A stretch of DNA of 32,846 nucleotides from Candidatus Nitrosopumilus sp. (lineage in GTDB: Archaea; Thermoproteota; Nitrososphaeria; Nitrososphaerales; Nitrosopumilaceae), in contig RKRY01000160.1 of the NCBI GenBank assembly GCA_007571135.1, forward strand, positions 1 through 32,846. The letters run 5' to 3'. Shown here in pieces: positions 27,498 to 32,846 of this stretch. A program made the translations under genes and the position numbers. The stretch's first letter is position 1; the number at the start of each line of letters is the position of its first letter. The notes beneath the pieces were generated by a model. The model was not told the origin of the DNA and made no database searches. It saw only the letters and a program-made list of their open reading frames with translations.

Positions 27498-28337
27498 ATG
27501 AAGATCGGGTGTCATGTATCAATTTCAGGTTCCATTGACATGGCAATAGACAATGCAGTTAAGAGGGAATGTACGGCATTTCAGGTTTTTACGAGAAATC
27601 CAAGAGGGTGGGATGCAAAACCTCTAGCTTCAAAAGATATTGAAAATTTCAAATCAAAATTAAAAGAGAGCAAAATTGACAGATTGGCCACATGTGCCCA
27701 CATGCCATATCTGCCAAATCTTGCAACGCCGAAAAAAGATGGTTTTGAAAAGTCCCTGAAAACTCTGATAAATGAGGTTGAGAGATGTGCACAGCTAGGA
27801 ATTCCATACTTGGTAACTCATCTGGGGAGTCATTTAGGGACCGGTGAGGAAGGTGGAATCAAACGGATTGTAAAGGGACTGACTGAAGCAGGAAAGACAG
27901 AAAATGACGTAATGATTCTACTTGAAAATACAGCAGGCCAGAAAAATTCTGTTGGTTCTGATTTTAAACAACTGGGTGAAATTTTCAAACAACTAAAACC
28001 GACAAAAAGATTTGGGGTGTGTTTTGATACATGCCACGCATTTGTTGCCGGATATGACTTGAGAACAGAGAGGGATGTCATAGAAACATTTGAGGAATTT
28101 GACAAGTATGTCGGTCTAGGGAATCTCAAAGTTATTCATCTAAATGATGCCAGAGGAGATCTGGGATGTAATTTAGACAGGCATTACCACTTAGGTTTGG
28201 GCGGTATTGGCGAGAAAGGAATCTCGTCAGTTGTAAAATTTGCTAACATGAAAGAGATCCCAATTATTTTAGAAACGCCAATTGATGATGAAAGGGATGA
28301 CTTTGAAAATGTTCGAATCGCAAAGAATTTTGCGTAG
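27498..28337 (+). CDS. nfo: Endonuclease IV
   Basis: MKIGCHVSISGSIDMAIDNAVKRECTAFQVFTRNPRGW, CFDTCHAFVAGYDL, VIHLNDARGDLGCNLDRHYHLGLGGIG; TATA-like TTTAAATTA at 27469-27477. Confidence 0.97.
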   Translation: MKIGCHVSISGSIDMAIDNAVKRECTAFQVFTRNPRGWDAKPLASKDIENFKSKLKESKIDRLATCAHMPYLPNLATPKKDGFEKSLKTLINEVERCAQLGIPYLVTHLGSHLGTGEEGGIKRIVKGLTEAGKTENDVMILLENTAGQKNSVGSDFKQLGEIFKQLKPTKRFGVCFDTCHAFVAGYDLRTERDVIETFEEFDKYVGLGNLKVIHLNDARGDLGCNLDRHYHLGLGGIGEKGISSVVKFANMKEIPIILETPIDDERDDFENVRIAKNFA

Positions 28338-28348
28338 AAATTTATTCA

Positions 28349-29827
28349 ATGAATATAGATGAAATTTTAATGGACTATGAGGCAGTAATGAGACTTGCAC
28401 TTGAGCGCGGATTCTATTTTCCAAGCTGTGAGGTGTATGGGGATGCTCAGGCAGGGTTCTGGGAATATGGACCATCGGGAGTCGGTCTAAAAAACAAGTT
28501 TCTAGAATTGTGGAGGAGGGAGTTGGTCAGACGAGACGGAATGTTGGAGATTGACGGTTCGCAAATTATGTCAAAATCTGTCTTTGAAGCATCAGGACAC
28601 TTGGGTAATTTTGCGGATCCAATAATCAGATGTACAGAATGCAGCTCGACATTTAGGGCAGACAAGACTATTGTAGATGTCACAGGCATCGAAGTTCCAG
28701 AAAGTGCCGCCTTAGAAGAATTTGACGATGCAATTGTTCAAAACAACATCAAGTGTCCAAAGTGCAAAGGTGATTTTGAAAAGACCAGAAACTTTAACAT
28801 GATGTTTAAAGTCGGGATTGGACCAGAGGGGGAGGAAGCATATCTTAGGCCGGAAACATGCCAGTCAATCTTTGTAGATTTTCCAAGATTGTTTAAGATC
28901 ATGAGAGGAAAATTGCCGTTAGGAATTGCACAGGTAGGAAAGAGTTTTAGAAACGAAATTGCCCCTAGGCAGAGTCTACTTCGTCTAAGAGAATTTTATC
29001 AGGCAGAGATCGAGGTTTTTTGCAATCCAGCAAAATTAGACGAAATGGACAGGTTCTCTGAAATAGAGAATACGGTGATTCGTGTTCAGGCTGACGGCGA
29101 CCCTGTTTCGATGACATGCAAAGAGGCATTAGAGTCCGGGATGGTTCCAAACAAGTTTGTAGCATACTATCTTGGCATACTAATGGAGTTTTATGAGAAA
29201 ACCGGAATCGATGTTAAGAGAAGCAGGTTTAGAAAATTAGGTGACAAAGAAAAAGCATTCTATGCTAAAGTTGCTTTCGACTTTGAGGTTGAGACATCCA
29301 TCGGATGGCTGGAGTTGGTTGCATGCAACTATAGATCAGATTATGATCTGTCCAGTCACACAAAGAAGAGTAAGGAGAAATTTGAGGTTATGGACAATGA
29401 TGAAAAGGTGCTTCCACACATTTTTGAGATCTCAATGGGGATAGACAGGAGCCTATACACCATCTTAGAACACAGTTTGAGAGACGACAAAGAACACGAA
29501 CGGATTGTATTGTCGCTCAAGCCATACTTGTCACCAATTCATATTGGAATGCTATCTTTAGTTAAAAAAGATGGCTTAAAAGAAAAAACTGATGAGATTT
29601 ACCTGCAAATTAAAAGAAAATGTGACGCGTTTTTAGATCATTCAGGTGCAATTGGAAGGCGTTACAGAAGGTTAGATGAGTTAGGAGTACCATTTGCAAT
29701 TACAGTTGATCATCAGACATTAGAGGATGACATGGTTACCCTGCGAATGCGAGACAGTATGGAACAGAAAAGAGTTAAAATTTCTGAATTAGAGTCGGTA
29801 ATTGTAGAAGCAATCTCATTTCCATAA
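28349..29827 (+). CDS. glyS: Glycyl-tRNA synthetase (archaeal/eukaryotic alpha2 type)
   Basis: RGFYFPSCEVYGDAQAGFWEYGPSGVGLKNKFLELW, YLRPETCQSIFVDF, SFRNEIAPRQSLLRLREFYQAEIE, GIDRSLYTILEHSL. Confidence 0.95.
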   Translation: MNIDEILMDYEAVMRLALERGFYFPSCEVYGDAQAGFWEYGPSGVGLKNKFLELWRRELVRRDGMLEIDGSQIMSKSVFEASGHLGNFADPIIRCTECSSTFRADKTIVDVTGIEVPESAALEEFDDAIVQNNIKCPKCKGDFEKTRNFNMMFKVGIGPEGEEAYLRPETCQSIFVDFPRLFKIMRGKLPLGIAQVGKSFRNEIAPRQSLLRLREFYQAEIEVFCNPAKLDEMDRFSEIENTVIRVQADGDPVSMTCKEALESGMVPNKFVAYYLGILMEFYEKTGIDVKRSRFRKLGDKEKAFYAKVAFDFEVETSIGWLELVACNYRSDYDLSSHTKKSKEKFEVMDNDEKVLPHIFEISMGIDRSLYTILEHSLRDDKEHERIVLSLKPYLSPIHIGMLSLVKKDGLKEKTDEIYLQIKRKCDAFLDHSGAIGRRYRRLDELGVPFAITVDHQTLEDDMVTLRMRDSMEQKRVKISELESVIVEAISFP

Positions 29828-29921
29828 ATAATTTTAAAACATTTTGAACGATTTTCGACGTAGAAACCCATACAAAATCACATGCTGACAATTTAAAATC
29901 AAAATTTGATTAAAACAAAAA

Positions 29922-31844
29922 TTAAACTAAAGAAAAATTTCCATGCTTGATTTCTTTTACCTGACTCTTACCTGCAGGCAATACCCTGACAAAGTCATCA
30001 ATTGAAATGTTTTTCGCGACATCCTCGCCTAGTTTTGTAAATTCATTTTTAATTTTCTTTGCAGCCTCAACCATTTCAATTCCATGTGGTTCGATAACAG
30101 CATAAAGGATGGAATTTTTTTTAATTGGTTCGACAGGACCGCATGTCAATACAAAAGAATCATCTTGTGACAAAACTCCTACAGCCAATTTCAAAGTCTG
30201 TGCTTTGATAAAATTTCGTTGTCCCTCAATTGTAAAAGATCCCTTTGGTAAAAATTCGCCACTAGGTGCTGACTTTTTTACTTGATCAGGATTGACCCAA
30301 TAGGAAGTGACCCCATACAATCCCTCTCTCCAGGCTCTACTAAAGCAAACGGTTGCATGTGCAACTTCGCTCATAGAAATGCTAGAAGATGCATCTGCAT
30401 CCTTTAAGATAAAAAATGGAGAACCGAAAATGTCGGCATGAAAAATTTTATCATTGTTGTTCAGATGCTTTCTTATAACTGCAGAGTTTGAAGCTGCATC
30501 ACGTCCGCCAATTGCTAGGTGGCCGCCGGTAGTAAAGAACCACCTGTAACGTTCGTACCAATTTTTCTTCCTGATGGCAGAGACTGTGATGGAATTCTCT
30601 TCAGATTCGGTTTTTGTTAACAATTTTTCTAATTTCTTTTGTGTTTTGTTTTTTATCTCTTCAATTGAATTAATTGCCCTTGCCTGATGTTTCGCCTCGT
30701 TAAATAGAGCAGATGCAATGGACTGCAGTGATGATTCGTAATTGATTCTTATCTTTTCATCAGCAACTACAATAAGTGTGGTGCCTTTTTCAGTTAGCAA
30801 TTTTACGTTTAGGTTTTCCAGTCTTTCTATTGATCTAGTGTCCTGAATCGATGTAATGCCACTAGAAATCATTTCAAACAAAGAATTTGCCACTTTTGTA
30901 ATCGAGTTTGATCTTTCTTGAACTACTTCGATGGCTTTTTCTTGTTCAGATAGCTGTGACTCCAACTCTTGAATTTTTTTATTTGATGCAGTTGACTGGA
31001 TTGTTTTTCCTTGATTAACCAATGATTCTGTAAAGACCATGTCCAATCCTTCAATGAAGCTGCCAACTTTAACGCATGATTCGTCTGATTCGTTAAAATT
31101 TATTGGGCGGACCTCGGTTTTATCAGATGTGACGATTACCGGCTTATGCCTGCCGTTTGTAACATCACTTACCGTTTCTTGTGTCGTTTTGAAAATAATT
31201 TTAATTTCATCAAAGGTCAAACGACTCCCTTTAATTTTGGAATCAATGTTTGCGATTTTAAAAATTCCTTCGGCATACTTTTTTGGTAATCCCAATGTAC
31301 GGCCCAGCCACTTTGCTCCGATCAAATCGGTCTGCTTTAGTTCATGAAAGTCTTTCTCATCTATGTTAAATATATCCAATCCGTTTTGTGGAGGAGGTAC
31401 GTATTCCAACCCAACTCCTAATTTTCTATGCCTAACGTCAATTGAATGCTGTAACGCAAGAATCTTCATTTGTTCATTACACAAAATGATGTTTCCATCA
31501 CCAAAAAATTCAGTAACAAGGACAAACTCCTGTCCGAATCCTTCAAAAATAAAGTATGCGACACGTTCTGAACCAATTTGTTTAATTTCTTTTAATTTCA
31601 ATCTTAGAATATCATTTCTCAAGCGTCTTTGTAGCTTGTTTGGTTCAATCTGATCAATTTTTACAGATGTCAACCATACTCCCATTGTGGAAATCATTAG
31701 AAAGAGATCCGCCTTTTCTGTATGATGAAGTTTGAAAAGAATGCTATCCCTAGCAATTCCATAGATATTGCTAACATAGTAACCTTTGGCTTGCTTTGAT
31801 ATGGTATCTACAAGATATCTAAGCTCAATGCCGGCAAGTGCCAT
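29922..31844 (-). CDS. rqcH: NFACT/Rqc2 (NEMF)-family protein
   Basis: 640 aa; MALAGIELRYLVDTISKQAKGYYVSNIYGIARDSILFKLH, coiled-coil middle, NWYERYRWFFTTGGHLAIGGRDAASNSAVIRKHL (NFACT-R), W..NPDQVKKSAPSGEFLPKGSFTIEGQRNF. Confidence 0.93.
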   Translation of the reverse strand: MALAGIELRYLVDTISKQAKGYYVSNIYGIARDSILFKLHHTEKADLFLMISTMGVWLTSVKIDQIEPNKLQRRLRNDILRLKLKEIKQIGSERVAYFIFEGFGQEFVLVTEFFGDGNIILCNEQMKILALQHSIDVRHRKLGVGLEYVPPPQNGLDIFNIDEKDFHELKQTDLIGAKWLGRTLGLPKKYAEGIFKIANIDSKIKGSRLTFDEIKIIFKTTQETVSDVTNGRHKPVIVTSDKTEVRPINFNESDESCVKVGSFIEGLDMVFTESLVNQGKTIQSTASNKKIQELESQLSEQEKAIEVVQERSNSITKVANSLFEMISSGITSIQDTRSIERLENLNVKLLTEKGTTLIVVADEKIRINYESSLQSIASALFNEAKHQARAINSIEEIKNKTQKKLEKLLTKTESEENSITVSAIRKKNWYERYRWFFTTGGHLAIGGRDAASNSAVIRKHLNNNDKIFHADIFGSPFFILKDADASSSISMSEVAHATVCFSRAWREGLYGVTSYWVNPDQVKKSAPSGEFLPKGSFTIEGQRNFIKAQTLKLAVGVLSQDDSFVLTCGPVEPIKKNSILYAVIEPHGIEMVEAAKKIKNEFTKLGEDVAKNISIDDFVRVLPAGKSQVKEIKHGNFSLV

Positions 31845-31917
31845 AAATCAAAATTGACTCTCTAAAATTATACTCTTGCGATAAAAAATGCCAGCAAACT
31901 GTAGTCTGTCGCATAAC

Positions 31918-31963
31918 CCTGCCTAAAAATGATGGGTTACTGCAATTTTGCCATCAGGGCAGG
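31918..31963. repeat. Imperfect hairpin / inverted repeat
   Basis: CCTGCC (31918-31923) with GGCAGG (31958-31963), and TGATGG (31930-31935) with CCATCA (31951-31956); lies between the rqcH promoter and the IS relic. Confidence 0.5.
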
Positions 31964-32059
31964 CTCCGATTAACGTATTTTGCGCTGTCAGCGCGCGCGA
32001 GCGATACGTCTTAGGGTGCTGATCCAGATGTGTTTTGGGTGGAAAATCGCAAGTTTGTG

Positions 32060-32600
32060 CTACACAAACGACATGATGAAAGAAGTCAAAGGAGGCAAGC
32101 CAACGCAAGAACGGCGCGCCGTTTCTGTACGCAAACTCGTCGTTTGCCTGCATGCAATAACCAGTCCATGAGATTCTGCACAGGCAGCTTGCCAGCATGC
32201 CGCTGAAATGATGTCTAATATTCCCTGTGCCTGCATACTAGATGTTTGGAAGGATTAGAGATCTCAGTGCACAGACGATCTGTAACAGGTCACAGTATCG
32301 GACAAAGACGGTTTAAAACAAGATTTCATGCTGTTGACAGCATGTATCAGGGCAGACAACTGCAGTGAGCAGATACGCCAAAAGTGGAAAGGTCGGGTGC
32401 GGATTTGTCAAGATACAGTACCCGTAGAACGGATACGGATTATTCACGCATTCAAGATTACCAACGATATCGCAGGTGGCTCGAAGATGTTCGTGCCACT
32501 TCTAATGACGCGCCTTCCATAAATGATGTCACAGTGCATGTCATGGGAGATGCGGCGTACGCAACACATGACATGCACAAGGAGTCACAGATCAAAGTCA
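32060..32600 (+). pseudogene. Degraded IS5/IS4-superfamily (DDE) transposase
   Basis: Plus-strand fragments in shifting frames: KSKEASQRKNGAPFLYANSSFACMQ*PVHEILHRQLASMP; RIRDLSAQ; EQIRQKWKGR; PVERIRIIHAFKITNDIAGGSKMFVPLLM; INDVTVHVMGDAAYATHDMHKE; multiple stops and frameshifts. Confidence 0.75.
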
Positions 32601-32764
32601 TGGGTGGGGGGTTATGTAACATACTATCGGCATGCTATTCTTTTATTGTGTTGGTATGCTACAAATACAATGATATCAAAACAAGGAAAACGACATATCT
32701 GCTGCCGGTATTGACGCCTATATTGATAGCATCGTCATTGCTTGCAAGCGTAGTGTCTACGTTA

Positions 32765-32846
32765 GATAGCTGCTTATCTTGACGGGTCCGACCTCACCGT
32801 TATCCAGCATTGCACGAATCTACTCCTTTATCTCCTCCGTATTCCC
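32765..32846 (-). pseudogene. Fragment resembling a transposase N-terminal helix-turn-helix, truncated by the window edge
   Basis: Minus strand GNTEEIKE*IRAMLDNGEVGPVKISSYLT*; HTH-like KIRAMLDNGEVGPVKIS.YL with in-frame stops. Confidence 0.45.

Noticed and set aside
29897-29911. Perfect palindrome AATCAAAATTTGATT between glyS and rqcH as a terminator
   Set aside because: Very AT-rich and short; expected by chance in this composition, and archaeal termination relies mainly on T tracts.
31923-32198. Minus-strand 91-aa ORF near the right end
   Set aside because: The plus strand here matches an IS5-like transposase fossil, so this is a shadow ORF.
32384-32782. Plus-strand 132-aa ORF taken as an intact gene
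   Set aside because: Only part (INDVTVHVMGDAAYATHDM) matches a transposase; the rest is out of frame with the family, so it is a pseudogene fragment.

Overview
The window looks like AT-rich chromosomal DNA from a Nitrososphaerota (Thaumarchaeota) archaeon, most like the Nitrosopumilus/Nitrosarchaeum lineage. It is densely packed with housekeeping genes. These include an ABC-2 exporter, an OB-fold RPA-like protein, an Lhr helicase, a RadB-like ATPase, LSm, a bacterial-type MetK, a cobalamin cluster (cbiD, cbiG, cbiX, cbiC, then cbiA/cobB and cobA/cobO), aIF2-alpha with Nop10, a PEBP-family protein, an eS6 / aIF2-gamma / PIN-domain operon, two tiny zinc ribbons, tRNA-Gly(CCC), a C39-like/TPR fusion, GuaA subunit A, a UPF0182 membrane protein, PriS/PriL, endonuclease IV, GlyRS and an NFACT/Rqc2-type protein. 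Both ends carry degraded, relatively GC-rich transposase relics. The gap between cbiC and cbiA holds the 3' end of a DNA methyltransferase. The unexplained signals I rate highest are: (1) four copies of a 17-nt motif around a palindromic TTAACCGGTTA core, two per strand, in the unexplained 16.8-17.45 kb gap; (2) two small ORFs absent from the ORF track, one of them (39 aa, single TM) overlapping the lhr start with a well-placed TATA-like box; (3) the R-M relic inside the cobalamin locus. I saw no CRISPR array, rRNA, intact mobile element or clear novel defence system. All homology calls come from reading the translations, with no database search.
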